Source: Elioraea tepidiphila DSM 17972
GTDB taxonomy: Bacteria > Pseudomonadota > Alphaproteobacteria > Acetobacterales > Acetobacteraceae
Reading direction: 5' to 3'
DNA length: 64,000 bases
Assembly (NCBI RefSeq): GCF_000378465.1
Contig: NZ_KB899923.1
Span: 1-64,000, forward strand
Made by a program: the position numbers and the translations under genes. The stretch's first letter is position 1. The number at the start of each line of letters is the position of its first letter. The notes under the pieces are model-generated. The model made no database searches, had not been told where the DNA came from, and worked only from the letters and a program-made list of their open reading frames with translations. Shown here one piece after another: positions 42,495 to 51,172 of this stretch.

Positions 42495-43435
42495 GCGGCC
42501 ACCGCGGCGAGCCGCTCGGCGGCGCGCAGCCGCGCGCTGCGCGCGCGCGGGTTGGCCGCGGCCTCGTCCGCGCCGGGCATCAGCGGCTTCGGTGTCAGCA
42601 GGCGCAGGCGCGGGACAGGCCGGGCGGCGAGAGCGGCGGGGTGATGGCGCGAGGCGCCGGGCGCGCGGCCGGCGGCCTCGGCGAAAGCGTGCTTGACGAT
42701 CCGGTCCTCGAGCGAGTGGAACGAGACTGCGACGATCCGCCCGCCCGGGGAGAGGAGCCCGATCGCCGCCGCGAGCCCCCGTGCCAGCTCATCAAGCTCC
42801 TCGTTCACGCAGATTCGCAAGGCCTGGAAGCTGCGCGTCGCCGGATCGATGCCGTCCGCGGCGCGCGGGACGGCCGCGCGCACGATCGCGGCGAGGCGCG
42901 AGGTGGTGGCGATCGGCGCCTCGGCGCGGGCGCGCACGATGGCGCGGGCGACGCGGCGCGCGTGGCGCTCCTCGCCGAAGCGATGGATCAGGTCGGCGAG
43001 GGCGCGTTCGTCGAGGGTGTTGACCAGATCGGCCGCGCTCGCGCCGCTGCGGCCCATGCGCATGTCGAGCGGACCCTCGGCGCGGAACGAGAAGCCGCGC
43101 GCGGCCTCGTCGAGCTGGAAGGAGGAGACGCCGAGATCGAAGGCGACCCCGTCGAGGGCGCTCACGCCGCGCGCGGCGAGCAGGTCGACCATGTCGCCGA
43201 ACCGCCCCTCGATCAGGTGCAGCCGGCCGGGATGGCGGGCGGCGAGCGCGGCGCCGCGGGCGATCGCGTCCGGATCGCGGTCGATCGCGAACACGGTGCA
43301 GTCGGCCGCGTCGAGGATCGCGGCGGTGTAGCCCCCGCCGCCGAAGGTGGCGTCGAGATAGAGGCCGCCCGCGCGCGGGGCGAGCAGGTCGAGCACCTCG
43401 CGCAGCATGACGGGCACATGGCCGGAGGCGGTCAT
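42491..43435 (-). CDS. rsmH: 16S rRNA (cytosine1402-N4)-methyltransferase
   Basis: 314 residues from ATG 43435 ([18 protein letters not shown]), overlapping the mraZ stop as ATGA. Methylates N4 of C1402 in the ribosomal P site (also called MraW). Motifs: [29 protein letters not shown] (SAM loop), [43 protein letters not shown] and [14 protein letters not shown]. Second gene of the dcw operon. Confidence 0.97.
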   Translation of the reverse strand: MTASGHVPVMLREVLDLLAPRAGGLYLDATFGGGGYTAAILDAADCTVFAIDRDPDAIARGAALAARHPGRLHLIEGRFGDMVDLLAARGVSALDGVAFDLGVSSFQLDEAARGFSFRAEGPLDMRMGRSGASAADLVNTLDERALADLIHRFGEERHARRVARAIVRARAEAPIATTSRLAAIVRAAVPRAADGIDPATRSFQALRICVNEELDELARGLAAAIGLLSPGGRIVAVSFHSLEDRIVKHAFAEAAGRAPGASRHHPAALAARPVPRLRLLTPKPLMPGADEAAANPRARSARLRAAERLAAVAA

Positions 43436-43893
43436 GGGCGCGCACCCCGCGGCACGGTCAGGCCGCGCTCGCGCGCCCGCGCCACCGACTGGGGCAGGTG
43501 CTGCTGGGCGAGCCCCGGCTCCCAGATCAGGAAGATCCTGCCGAAGCCGACGAAGGCGACCGGCTTGCCTGCTTGCAGCCCGGCGTATTCGGCGAGCCGC
43601 TCGTTCAGCACGATCCGCCCCTCGGCATCCGGAGTGGCGGCCTGGGCGTCGGCGAAGAGAGCGATGGCCAGATCGTCGTGCTCGTCGGAGAAGGCGTCGA
43701 ACTGGTCGAGCCGGCCCGCGAACTCGCGGAACGCGGGCTCGGGCCAGGCCTCGATGCAGGGCCATTTGTGGCTCGGGCGGAGCACCAGTTCGGTCGTGTC
43801 GAGGCGGGCGAGAGTCGTGCGGAACGCCGCTGGAACCGAGACCCGGCCCTTGCTGTCCAGCCTGTTCGCATGGGTGCCCAGGAACTGGCCCAT
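43432..43893 (-). CDS. mraZ: Transcriptional regulator MraZ
   Basis: 153 residues, first protein gene of the dcw cluster. Two SpoVT/AbrB-like DNA-binding halves: [20 protein letters not shown] (~6-25) and [20 protein letters not shown] (~85-104). The family assembles into rings and represses its own operon through spaced TGGGN boxes; a matching array is present ~110 bp upstream. ATG 43893 gives [17 protein letters not shown], the standard N-terminus. The coupled rsmH gene modulates MraZ effects in E. coli, which may also hold here. Confidence 0.95.
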   Translation of the reverse strand: MGQFLGTHANRLDSKGRVSVPAAFRTTLARLDTTELVLRPSHKWPCIEAWPEPAFREFAGRLDQFDAFSDEHDDLAIALFADAQAATPDAEGRIVLNERLAEYAGLQAGKPVAFVGFGRIFLIWEPGLAQQHLPQSVARARERGLTVPRGARP

Positions 43894-44002
43894 CCGGTCC
43901 GTGCAGCCCTTTCCTCCATGCCCGGCGGGACGGGACCGCCCCGCATGCGCGTTCCGGGGCCGTGGGGCGGCGGGAACGGCGGGCCACGACGCCGCCGCGC
44001 CA

Positions 44003-44037
44003 TGGTCAGAAATGGGATATCATGGTCAATCATGGGC
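44003..44037. promoter_or_regulatory. Probable MraZ operator: four TGGKN boxes at exact 10-bp spacing
   Basis: On the plus strand TGGTC (44003-44007), TGGGA (44013-44017), TGGTC (44023-44027) and TGGGC (44033-44037) follow each other with 5-base spacers. The E. coli MraZ site is three TGGGN boxes with 5-base spacers in front of mraZ. The array overlaps the predicted promoter, so bound MraZ would block polymerase. Two boxes have T at the fourth position. Confidence 0.65.
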
Positions 44038-44042
44038 GTCAA
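44014..44042 (-). promoter_or_regulatory. Candidate promoter of the dcw operon (Pmra)
   Basis: On the minus strand TTGACG (44042-44037) is separated by 17 bases from TATCCC (44019-44014). Transcription would start near 44007 and give a ~115-base leader before mraZ. It interdigitates with the TGGKN box array. The rest of the 311-bp gap between mraZ and rnpB (43894-44204) holds nothing else I can name. Confidence 0.5.
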
Positions 44043-44204
44043 CGGAAACAAGCCGGATTGTCTTGGGATTTCCGGGGTTTGTCTTGGCCGCGGGCAATGA
44101 TGAACAGGGGGTTTACGGTCCTCGCGCGTCGGGCATGGGACGAAGCGGGCGATCCGCCAAGTATTCACGATTTGTTCTCGATCTCCAGCGGCGGAGGAAC
44201 GGGG

Positions 44205-44608
44205 TCAGGCGGCCTGTAAGCCGGGTTCTGTCCGGGGTGTCGCCACCCCTGGACGGCCATTCGTCTGGGACGCCCGTTGCCGGACGCCTCGCGCGACCCA
44301 CCCGGGCGGGATGCGCGGGAACGCGCCTGCGGCCGGCCTTTGGGGTCGCCGCCGCCCGCCCCTATTCGGTCTTGCTCCCGGTGGGGTTTGCCGTGCCGTC
44401 CCCGTTGCCGGGGCCGCGGTGCGCTCTTGCCGCACCGTTTCACCCTTGCCGACGGGCCTCGCGGCGCGCCGGCGGTCTGTTCTCTGTGGCACTGTCCCTG
44501 GGGTCGCCCCCGCCGGGCGTTACCCGGCACCGTGTTCCCGTGGAGCCCGGACTTTCCTCACCCCCCGGCCTTTCGGCGGTGGAGGGCGCGGCCGTCCGGC
44601 CGCCTGAC
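44205..44608 (-). ncRNA. rnpB: RNase P RNA, bacterial type A
   Basis: About 404 nt. On the minus strand the ends pair to form helix P1 (44598-44608 with 44205-44215, 11 bp). Near the 5' end GAGGAAAGTCCGGGC (complement of 44545-44559) is the conserved RNase P core. In the middle GGTGAAACGGTGCGG followed by TAAGAGCGCACCGC (complement of 44417-44446) matches the P9-P12 conserved segment. Near the 3' end ACAGAACCCGGCTTAC (complement of ~44216-44231) is the universal 3' motif. Processes tRNA 5' ends with RnpA. Location directly upstream of mraZ is common in alphaproteobacteria. Exact ends are set by P1 and may be off by a few bases. Confidence 0.93.
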
Positions 44609-44643
44609 CCGGTTGCGGATGTGTGACGGGGAGGGGTGCGGGG

Positions 44644-45408
44644 TCAAGGCCCGCGGATGCGCCCTTCCGCCATGGCAGCCACGCGACCCGCCGCCCATCG
44701 CGTTCGCCCGTCCGCCACCCCGTCGGCGCGGTGCGGCGCCCAGTGGCGCTGGAAGGCCGTGACCACCGTCGCGAACGCGGCGTCGGCGGGGCCGACGGGA
44801 GCGAGCTGGTAGCCGATCCGCCGCAGCGTGGCCCGGAGCGCGCGCACGCCGTCACCCTCCTCGCCCGGCGCGATCGGCGGCACCTCGTCGACCGCCGCCG
44901 GCGCCTCGCCCGGCCAGAGCCCGATCCCCGCAGCGGCGAGCCGCGCCCAGGGGAACAGCTCGCCCGGGTCCTGCTTGCGGCTGGGGGCGATGTCGCTGTG
45001 CGCGACCACGTTGCGCGGCGGGATCGGATGCCGCGCAAGGATGGTGCGGCAGAGCGCGATCACCGCGGCGACCTGCGCCTCGGAGAAGCCGCGATAGCCC
45101 CACTCGTGCCCCGGATTGACGATCTCGATGCCGATCGAGCGGTCGTTCAGCCCGACATGGCCGCGCCACCAGGACACGCCGGCGTGCCAGGCGCGTCGCG
45201 TCTCGGGAACGAGCGCGAAGATCCGCCCATCCTCCTCGACGACGTAGTGCGACGAGACCTTGGCCGCCGGATCGCACAGCCGTTCGATGGCTTCCGTGCC
45301 GCTCTTCATCCCCGTGTAGTGCAGCACCAGCATGTCGATCGGCACGCCGTCGGGACGTGCATCGTGGTTCGGCGACGGTCGGTCGATCGGTTCCGGGAGC
45401 GGGCTCAT
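44644..45408 (-). CDS. N-acetylmuramoyl-L-alanine amidase (AmpD/AmiD-type, amidase_2)
   Basis: 254 residues from ATG 45408 (MSPLPEPIDRPSPNHDAR). Zinc amidase that cuts the MurNAc-L-Ala bond. Ligands and active site: MLVLHYTGM (first His), SSHYVVEEDGRIFALVPETRRAWHAG, NDRSIGIEIVNPG (catalytic Glu), HEWGYRGF and VVAHSDIAPSRKQDPGELFPW (second His and Asp). A C-terminal peptidoglycan-binding-type helical domain (~185-250, VRALRATLRRIGYQ) is present. No signal peptide or lipobox, so likely cytoplasmic recycling of anhydro-muropeptides. Divergent from the E1 operon; the 129-bp gap has TTGACA at 45455 facing the operon. Confidence 0.9.
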   Translation of the reverse strand: MSPLPEPIDRPSPNHDARPDGVPIDMLVLHYTGMKSGTEAIERLCDPAAKVSSHYVVEEDGRIFALVPETRRAWHAGVSWWRGHVGLNDRSIGIEIVNPGHEWGYRGFSEAQVAAVIALCRTILARHPIPPRNVVAHSDIAPSRKQDPGELFPWARLAAAGIGLWPGEAPAAVDEVPPIAPGEEGDGVRALRATLRRIGYQLAPVGPADAAFATVVTAFQRHWAPHRADGVADGRTRWAAGRVAAMAEGRIRGP

Positions 45409-45537
45409 GGCGCGTCGGTGATCGCAGTGTTGGCGGAACGCCCTGCGCTCCGCCTTGACACCCGCAATCGCCCGCGCGTGCATGGGCGTCAAGGACGGCG
45501 CCAGTCCGTCGGACATCGAGGAGGAACCGCAGCCCCC

Positions 45538-46524
45538 ATGCGCACGCCGTCCGAGGTCAATCTCTCCGCCGACGACCTGCTCGGCCTCTATCGCCGCATG
45601 CTGCTGATCCGGCGTGTCGAGGAGCGGCTCGGCGAGGACTTCAAGCGGGGCGACCTGCCGGGGCCGGTGCATCTCTATATCGGCGAGGAGGCGGTGGCGA
45701 CCGGCGTGTGTGCGCATCTGGCCGATGCCGACTGGATCGCCTCCACGCATCGCGGGCATGGGCATTTCCTCGCCAAGGGTGGCGATCCGAAGCTGCTGGT
45801 CGCCGAGGTCTACGGCCGCGCGGGCGGGGTGTGCCGCGGCATGGGCGGATCGATGCATGTGGCCGATTTCTCGAAGGGGATCCTCGGTGCGAACGGCATC
45901 GTCGGCGGCGGCATCGGGCTTGCGGTCGGCGCCGCACTCGCCGCGCAGCTCGACCGCAAGGGCGCGGTTTCCGTCGTGTTCTTCGGCGATGGCGCGGCCA
46001 ACCAGGGCGTGCTGATGGAGGCGCTCAACGTCTCGGCCCTGTGGAAGCTGCCGCTGCTGCTGATCTGCGAGAACAACGGCTTCTCCGAGTTCTCGCCGAC
46101 CGAGACCGTGACGGTCGGTGCGATCGCCGATCGCGCCAAACCGTTCGGCGTGCCGTCCGCGGCGGTGGACGGCAACGACGTGATCGCCGTCTGGCAGGCG
46201 GCGAACGCCGCGGTGCGCCGTGCGCGCGCGGGCGAGGGACCGAGCCTGATCGAATGCCGCACCTACCGGCTGCGCGGCCATGTCGAGAGCGAGGGTTCGT
46301 TCATTCAGGAGCGTTACCGCGCCGACGAGGAGGTGGCTGCGTGGGCTGCGCGCGATCCGATCGCGCGACTCGCCGCCTACATGGACGAGCACGCGCTCGC
46401 GCCGGCGTCCGCGCGCGAGGCGATCGAGGCGGAGATCGCCGCCGCCGTCGCCGAGGCGGTCGCCTACGCGACCGACAGTCCCTATCCCGCGCCCGACCAG
46501 GCGCGCCAGTTCATGTTCGCCTGA
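45538..46524 (+). CDS. Thiamine-diphosphate 2-oxoacid dehydrogenase E1, alpha subunit
   Basis: 328 residues from ATG 45538, with GAGGAGGAA upstream. Pairs with the beta subunit to decarboxylate a 2-oxoacid (or acetoin-like substrate) on thiamine diphosphate. The ThDP motif begins FFGDGAANQGVLMEALN (GDG at 150-152) and ends LICENN (Asn179-Asn180). GPVHLYIGEEAVATGV, STHRGHGHFLAKGGD and CRGMGGSMH are E1-alpha blocks. RLRGHVESEG lies near the phosphorylation-loop position. Shorter and simpler than the PDH alpha of the alphaproteobacterial pyruvate complex, and closest in style to acetoin-dehydrogenase-type E1. First gene of a five-gene plus-strand run; substrate unknown. Confidence 0.9.
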   Translation: MRTPSEVNLSADDLLGLYRRMLLIRRVEERLGEDFKRGDLPGPVHLYIGEEAVATGVCAHLADADWIASTHRGHGHFLAKGGDPKLLVAEVYGRAGGVCRGMGGSMHVADFSKGILGANGIVGGGIGLAVGAALAAQLDRKGAVSVVFFGDGAANQGVLMEALNVSALWKLPLLLICENNGFSEFSPTETVTVGAIADRAKPFGVPSAAVDGNDVIAVWQAANAAVRRARAGEGPSLIECRTYRLRGHVESEGSFIQERYRADEEVAAWAARDPIARLAAYMDEHALAPASAREAIEAEIAAAVAEAVAYATDSPYPAPDQARQFMFA

Positions 46525-46535
46525 AGGAGCGCGCG

Positions 46536-47507
46536 ATGGCACGGCGGCGGATGATCCAGGCGATCAACGAGGCGCTCGCCGAGGAGATGGCGCGCGATCC
46601 GCGCGTCATCCTGTTCGGCGAGGATGTCGAGATCAGTGTCATGGGCGATACGCGCGGCCTGCGGGCAACGTTCGGGCCGGACCGGGTACGCAACACGCCG
46701 ATCTGCGAGACCGTGATGACAGGCATGGCCGTCGGCGCCGCGGCGGCCGGCTACCGCCCGATCTGCCACATGATGTACGGCAACTTCCTCTACACCGGCA
46801 TGGACGCGATCGCGAACCAGGCTGCGAAGCTGCGCTACATGACCGGCGGGCAGATCAAGGTTCCCGTCGTCTACATGGGCGTATTCGGCGCCGGCCGCTC
46901 CTCGGCCGCGCAGCATTCGGACGCGATGCATCCGATGTTCATGAACCTGGGCGGCATCAAGGTGGTGCTGCCGGCCTCGCCCGCCGATGCCAAGGGGCTG
47001 CTCAAGAGCGCGATCCGTGACGACAATCCGGTGATCTTCCTCCAGGCGGCGGGCCGCGGCGGCGAGGCGGGGGACGTTCCGGACGAGGAGTACACGATCC
47101 CGCTCGGCGTGGCCGAGGTGAAGCGGGCCGGCAAGGACGTCACGCTGGTCGCGATCGGTGCGATGGTGCGCCCGGCCATGCGCGCGGCCGAGACCCTCGC
47201 TGGCGAAGGGATCGAGGCCGAGGTGATCGACCCGCGCACGCTGATGCCGCTCGATGAGGCGACGATCGTGGCGAGCGTGCGGCGCACCGGGCGGCTCGTC
47301 GTCGTGGACGAGGCGCGCGACGTGTGCAGCGCTGCGAGTCACATCGCCGCCGTGGTGACGGAAGCGGCCTGGGACGCGCTCAAGGCCGCGCCGAAGCGCG
47401 TGACCGTGCCGGATGTCGCGATCCCGTATTCGCCGCCGCTCGAGAAGGCGCTGCTGCCCGACCCCGAGCGCATCGCCGCCGCCGTGCGTGCCACACTCGG
47501 GCGCTGA
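46536..47507 (+). CDS. Thiamine-diphosphate 2-oxoacid dehydrogenase E1, beta subunit
   Basis: 323 residues from ATG 46536, 11 bp after the alpha stop with AAGGAG. N-terminal RRMIQAINEALAEEMARDPRVILFGEDVE holds the Glu that activates thiamine diphosphate. RVRNTPICETVMTGMAVGAAAAGYRPI and QIKVPVVYMGVFGAGRSSAAQHSDAMHPMF form the pyrimidine domain. The C-terminal transketolase-type domain has DVTLVAIGAMVRPAM, EVIDPRTLMPLD and LVVVDEAR. Unlike pyruvate-complex beta subunits of alphaproteobacteria it carries no lipoyl domain at its N-terminus; that domain is encoded by the next gene. Confidence 0.92.
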   Translation: MARRRMIQAINEALAEEMARDPRVILFGEDVEISVMGDTRGLRATFGPDRVRNTPICETVMTGMAVGAAAAGYRPICHMMYGNFLYTGMDAIANQAAKLRYMTGGQIKVPVVYMGVFGAGRSSAAQHSDAMHPMFMNLGGIKVVLPASPADAKGLLKSAIRDDNPVIFLQAAGRGGEAGDVPDEEYTIPLGVAEVKRAGKDVTLVAIGAMVRPAMRAAETLAGEGIEAEVIDPRTLMPLDEATIVASVRRTGRLVVVDEARDVCSAASHIAAVVTEAAWDALKAAPKRVTVPDVAIPYSPPLEKALLPDPERIAAAVRATLGR

Positions 47508-47510
47508 GCC

Positions 47511-47747
47511 ATGAAGGCCGCGCTGAAACTGCCGCGCATCTCGATGAACATGGAGGAGGGCACGATCACGGCCTGGCGCAAGCAGCCGGGCGATGCCTTC
47601 ACCCAGGGCGAGATCCTCTACGACATCGAGACCGAGAAGGCGACGCTGGAGGTCGAGGCGCCGTGCGACGGCCGACTCGTCGAGATCCTGGTCCCCGCGG
47701 GGGAGACCGTGGAGGTCGGTGCGGAGGTCTGCCGCATCGAGACGTGA
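47511..47747 (+). CDS. Stand-alone lipoyl domain protein
   Basis: 78 residues, 3 bp after the beta subunit stop. The whole protein is one biotinyl/lipoyl barrel: KLPRISMNMEEGTITAWRKQ at the start, then IETEKATLEVEAP with Lys43 as the lipoylation site, and GETVEVGAEVCRIET at the end. In a normal complex this domain is the N-terminus of E2, followed by a subunit-binding domain and a ~230-residue acyltransferase. Here the frame stops after the barrel, with no frameshifted E2 downstream. It would accept the acyl or aldehyde unit from E1 and pass it to an unlinked partner. Confidence 0.9.
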   Translation: MKAALKLPRISMNMEEGTITAWRKQPGDAFTQGEILYDIETEKATLEVEAPCDGRLVEILVPAGETVEVGAEVCRIET

Positions 47748-47786
47748 GGGCAACGCCCGACACAGTGCAGCCGCGACGAGTCCATC

Positions 47787-48554
47787 ATGAGCCGACGCTT
47801 CGCTGATCGACGCGCCCTGGTGACGGGCGGGGCCGCCGGGATCGGCCTGGCCACCGCGCGGGCGCTTGCGGCGGAGGGTGCACGCATCGCGCTGCTCGAC
47901 ATCGACGCCCCACGGCTCGATGAGACGGCAGCGGAGCTCCGCGGCACGGGCGCGGAGGTGCATGCGCTCGCCGCCTCGGTCGCCGATCCCGACGCGGTGC
48001 GCGCGGCCTTCGCCGAGCTCGATTCACGCTGGGGTGGGCTCGACATCCTGGTCAACAACGCCGGCGTGATCGGCAAGCGCGCCGCCCTCGATCTCACCGA
48101 CGAGGCATGGTCGCGCGTGATGCGCATCAACCTCGACGGCGTGTTCTACTGCGCGCGCGAGGCTGGCCGGCGCATGGTCGCGCAAGGCTCGGGCGCGATC
48201 GTGAATCTGGGCTCGATCTACTCCCTCGTCGCGGCCCCGGAACGGCTTGCCTATTGCGCGTCCAAGGCCGCGGTCGCGGCGATGACCAAGGTGCTGGCGA
48301 TCGAGTGGGCCGCCCATGGCGTGCGCGTCAATGCCGTCGCGCCGGGCTATGTCGAGACCGACCTGATCGCCGCTGCCGTGCGCGCCGGCGAGATCGACAC
48401 CGTGCCGCTCGCGCGCCGCACGCCGGTCGGACGGCTCGCCCGACCGGATGAGATCGCACGCGCCATCCTGTTCCTGCTCGACCCCGCGAACGCGTACGTC
48501 ACCGGCCACATGCTCGCGGTGGATGGCGGCTGGACCGCCTATGGCTACGTGTGA
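47787..48554 (+). CDS. Short-chain dehydrogenase/reductase, first of a pair
   Basis: 255 residues, 39 bp after the lipoyl gene. Classical SDR: cofactor loop TGGAAGIG (13-20), DID in strand 2 (suggesting NAD over NADP), NNAGV, catalytic serine in NLGSIYS and YCASK (Tyr-x3-Lys). The C-terminal DGGWTAYGYV ends the fold. Probably oxidises or reduces a hydroxyacid, sugar acid or alcohol connected with the E1 substrate. A structured repeat begins at its stop codon, splitting it from the second SDR. Confidence 0.88.
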   Translation: MSRRFADRRALVTGGAAGIGLATARALAAEGARIALLDIDAPRLDETAAELRGTGAEVHALAASVADPDAVRAAFAELDSRWGGLDILVNNAGVIGKRAALDLTDEAWSRVMRINLDGVFYCAREAGRRMVAQGSGAIVNLGSIYSLVAAPERLAYCASKAAVAAMTKVLAIEWAAHGVRVNAVAPGYVETDLIAAAVRAGEIDTVPLARRTPVGRLARPDEIARAILFLLDPANAYVTGHMLAVDGGWTAYGYV

Positions 48555-48611
48555 TGCCGGGGTCACGTCGACGCCGGCATCGCGCGCGGGGCTGGTGGGG
48601 CGGCCGCGCGC
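48553..48611. repeat. Structured intergenic repeat, copy 3 (hairpin A plus core)
   Basis: Hairpin A has GATGCCGG (48553-48560) with CCGGCATC (48574-48581), starting inside the SDR stop codon exactly as copy 2 does in pepP. The core has GCGCGCGG (48582-48589) with CCGCGCGC (48604-48611). Relative to copy 2 the core stem changed A-T to G-C on both arms, a compensatory pair. There is no third hairpin. Confidence 0.7.
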
Positions 48612-48630
48612 GACCAGACGGGTGGATCGA

Positions 48631-49341
48631 ATGATCGACTTCACAGGCAAGGCCATCGTGATCACCGGTGCGGCGAACGGCATCGGTCGCGCGACCGCGC
48701 TGCTGCTGCATCGACTCGGTGCACGGCTGGTGGCGGCGGATCTCGATGCGCGGGGTGCGGCGATCGCCCCCGATGTGCTCGCGGTCGAGGCGGATGTCGC
48801 GACCGATGGCGGCGAGCGCATCGCGGCTGCCTGCCGCGACGCGGGCCTCGTGCCCGACGGCCTCGTCAACGCCGCCGGCATCCACTTCCCCGGCGCGCTC
48901 ACCGAACTGACCGACGAGGCCTGGCGGCGCATGATGGCCGTGAACCTCGATGGCACCTTCAAGGTCTGCCGCGCGATCGTGCCGCTGATGGCGGACGGCG
49001 GGTCGATCGTGAACATCGCCTCGCTGGCTGCGCATCGCGGTAGCCGGAACTACGCGCACTACGCCGCGACCAAGGGCGCCGTGATCAGCTTCAGCCGCAG
49101 CCTCGCCGCCGAGCTCGGACCGCGGCTGCGCGTGAACACGGTCTCGCCCGGCGTGATCCTGACGACGATGGTGGAGAAGTTCCTGCCCGAACGCGGGCCC
49201 GACTTCCTGAAGATGACGCCGCTCGGCAGGTTCGGTCAGCCCGAGGAGGTCGCATCCGTGATCGCGTTCCTGCTCTCGCCGGCGGCGAGCTTCGTCAACG
49301 GCGAGGTGGTGCACGTCAATGGCGGGCTCTACGTGGATTGA
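48631..49341 (+). CDS. Short-chain dehydrogenase/reductase, second of a pair
   Basis: 236 residues from ATG 48631 (MIDFTGKAIVITGAANGIG). Classical SDR with TGAANGIG (12-19) and DLD in strand 2, pointing to NAD. NAAGI, NIASLAAHRG with the catalytic serine and YAATKGA (Tyr-x3-Lys) follow, and the C-terminus is VHVNGGLYVD. It is only moderately like the upstream SDR, so the pair is not a fresh duplication. Same strand as the E1 operon and 76 bp from the first SDR, with the repeat in between. Its stop is 3 bp from the convergent djlA-like stop. Confidence 0.88.
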   Translation: MIDFTGKAIVITGAANGIGRATALLLHRLGARLVAADLDARGAAIAPDVLAVEADVATDGGERIAAACRDAGLVPDGLVNAAGIHFPGALTELTDEAWRRMMAVNLDGTFKVCRAIVPLMADGGSIVNIASLAAHRGSRNYAHYAATKGAVISFSRSLAAELGPRLRVNTVSPGVILTTMVEKFLPERGPDFLKMTPLGRFGQPEEVASVIAFLLSPAASFVNGEVVHVNGGLYVD

Positions 49342-49344
49342 GCG

Positions 49345-50130
49345 TCACAGCCCGCGCTCGCGCTTGATGCGCGTCCAGGCATTGTTGATCTGCGCCACCC
49401 GTCTGGTCGCGTGCTCGATGAAGCGCGGCGGCACGTTCCGCGAGGCGAGCGTATCCGGGTGATTCTCGCGCATGAGCTGCCGCCAGGCCGCGCGTACCTC
49501 CTCGTCCGACGCGGTGCGCGCCACGCCGAGGACCTCGTAGGGGTCGGGCTCGTCCGGCTGCGGCCGCGCCGATCCGCCGGAGCGCGCGCGCTCCCGCTCG
49601 CGCTCGCTCATGCCCAGCCGCCGCGCGACTTCGTCGATGAAGCGGCGCTCGGCCGCGTTGATCGGCCCGTCCGCGAGCGCGATCTGATGCAGGCTCGCGA
49701 GCACATCCTCGAGCACGGTGCGGTTGTCGGCGAAGGCTTCCGCCAGCTTGTCGGCGAAGGGCTCGAACCCGTCCGCACTCTGCCGCGCGCCATCCCACAG
49801 CTTGCCGATGTCCTTCGCCGCCTCGGACGGGAAGCGGAACATGCGCTTGAAGGCGTCGATCTCGGACCGCTTCACCGGCCCGTCCGCCTTGGCGAGCTTG
49901 GCGGCAAGCGCCACCACCGAGATCGAGAACACCGTCTCGCGGCTGCCCATCATCTGCGCGAGTTCGGCCATGCGCAGCGGGTCGGGCTTGCCCAGCAGAT
50001 CGGCGGCGGCGCCGGCCGGGCCGCCCTTGGTGTCGGCGGCATGGCCGAGGGCGGCGCCGAGCACGGCGCCGAGCGGTCCGCCCATGGCGAACCCCGCCAC
50101 CCCGCCGAGGATCTTGCCCCAGATGCTCAA
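49345..50130 (-). CDS. DjlA-like co-chaperone (TerB plus C-terminal J domain)
   Basis: 261 residues. A glycine-rich N-terminus ([28 protein letters not shown]) resembles the membrane-inserting segment of DjlA. A TerB-like helical domain covers ~62-175 ([32 protein letters not shown], with the acidic metal-type loop [19 protein letters not shown]). A J domain lies at ~196-258 ([24 protein letters not shown] at 224-226). It stimulates DnaK. The J domain at the C-terminus and the TerB domain distinguish it from DnaJ and CbpA. Confidence 0.85.
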   Translation of the reverse strand: MSIWGKILGGVAGFAMGGPLGAVLGAALGHAADTKGGPAGAAADLLGKPDPLRMAELAQMMGSRETVFSISVVALAAKLAKADGPVKRSEIDAFKRMFRFPSEAAKDIGKLWDGARQSADGFEPFADKLAEAFADNRTVLEDVLASLHQIALADGPINAAERRFIDEVARRLGMSERERERARSGGSARPQPDEPDPYEVLGVARTASDEEVRAAWRQLMRENHPDTLASRNVPPRFIEHATRRVAQINNAWTRIKRERGL

Positions 50131-50288
50131 GAACCGCCTGCCGTTCGCGTTCTGTCCCTGGCCGACGCTACCACGCGGCCCCCTGGCCGGAAACGCACGG
50201 CGCCGGTATCGGGCCGAGACGTCACCACTTGATGAAGACGGCGGCGCGGGCTGCGCTATGCTGGCCGCGGATCAGAGGAGGGATCGGG

Positions 50289-51101
50289 ATGACAGTGATG
50301 ACGCCGATCGCCACCGCGCGGCGCCGGGCCGAGACCGGGCTCGCCGCCCGGCAACTCGCGCGCGAGGGCTTCGCCGGCACTACCGCCGGCCTTGCGCCGG
50401 GCCATGTGCAGGGCAACCTCGCGATCCTGCCGCGCGACCAGGCCGCCGATTTCCTGCGCTTCTGCACCCTGAATCCGAAGCCCTGCCCCGTGATCGGCCT
50501 CTCCGAGCCGGGCGATCCGCGCATCCCCGCGCTCGGCGCGGATCTCGACATCCGCACCGACCTGCCGCGCTACCGGGTGTGGCGCGACGGCGCGCTGGTC
50601 GAGGAGCCGACCGACATCACCGCCCATTGGCGCGATGACCTCGTCGCCTTCGTGATCGGCTGCTCGTTCAGCTTCGAGGAGGCGCTGCTCGCCGCCGGCG
50701 TGCCGCTCCGCCACATCGCCTGCGGGTGCAACGTCGCGATGTGGCGCACCTCGATCGCCTGCGCACCGGCCGGCCCCTTCGCCGGGCCGATGGTGGTGTC
50801 GATGCGCCCGCTGCGCGCGGCGGATGCGATCCGGGCGATCCAGATCACCTCGCGTTTCCCGGCCGTCCACGGCGCGCCGGTGCATCTCGGCGACCCGAGC
50901 CTGATCGGCATCGACGACATCACGCGGCCCCACTACGGCGACGCCGTTCCGGTGGAGGCGGACGAGCTGCCGGTGTTCTGGGCCTGCGGGGTCACGCCCC
51001 AGGCGGCGATCGTCGCCTCGCGCGTGCCCTTCGCGATCACCCACGCGCCCGGCTCGATGCTGGTGACCGACCTCCTGAACGCCCAGCTCGCGGCGCTCTG
51101 A
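50289..51101 (+). CDS. DUF1445 putative hydro-lyase / D-glutamate cyclase-like protein
   Basis: 270 residues from ATG 50289 ([20 protein letters not shown]), with GAGGAGGGAT upstream. DUF1445 (UPF0317) features: [47 protein letters not shown] and [36 protein letters not shown] and [11 protein letters not shown] complete the pattern. The mammalian relative (DGLUCY) carries this domain and cyclises D-glutamate to 5-oxo-D-proline. The adjacent downstream gene is a 5-oxoprolinase, which supports a 5-oxoproline pathway, but the reaction of the bacterial protein is inferred. Confidence 0.85.
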   Translation: MTVMTPIATARRRAETGLAARQLAREGFAGTTAGLAPGHVQGNLAILPRDQAADFLRFCTLNPKPCPVIGLSEPGDPRIPALGADLDIRTDLPRYRVWRDGALVEEPTDITAHWRDDLVAFVIGCSFSFEEALLAAGVPLRHIACGCNVAMWRTSIACAPAGPFAGPMVVSMRPLRAADAIRAIQITSRFPAVHGAPVHLGDPSLIGIDDITRPHYGDAVPVEADELPVFWACGVTPQAAIVASRVPFAITHAPGSMLVTDLLNAQLAAL

Positions 51102-51172
51102 GGCGCCGTGTTGTCGATTCAGCGGGGCTGGCCGATCCTCGCCGGATCAATCCCCGTGGCGGTGCCATCAGC

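Noticed and set aside
49345-49798. Second minus-strand frame over the 3' part of the djlA-like gene
   Set aside because: Arg/Ala-rich shadow; the djlA-like frame has a TerB domain and an HPD-containing J domain.
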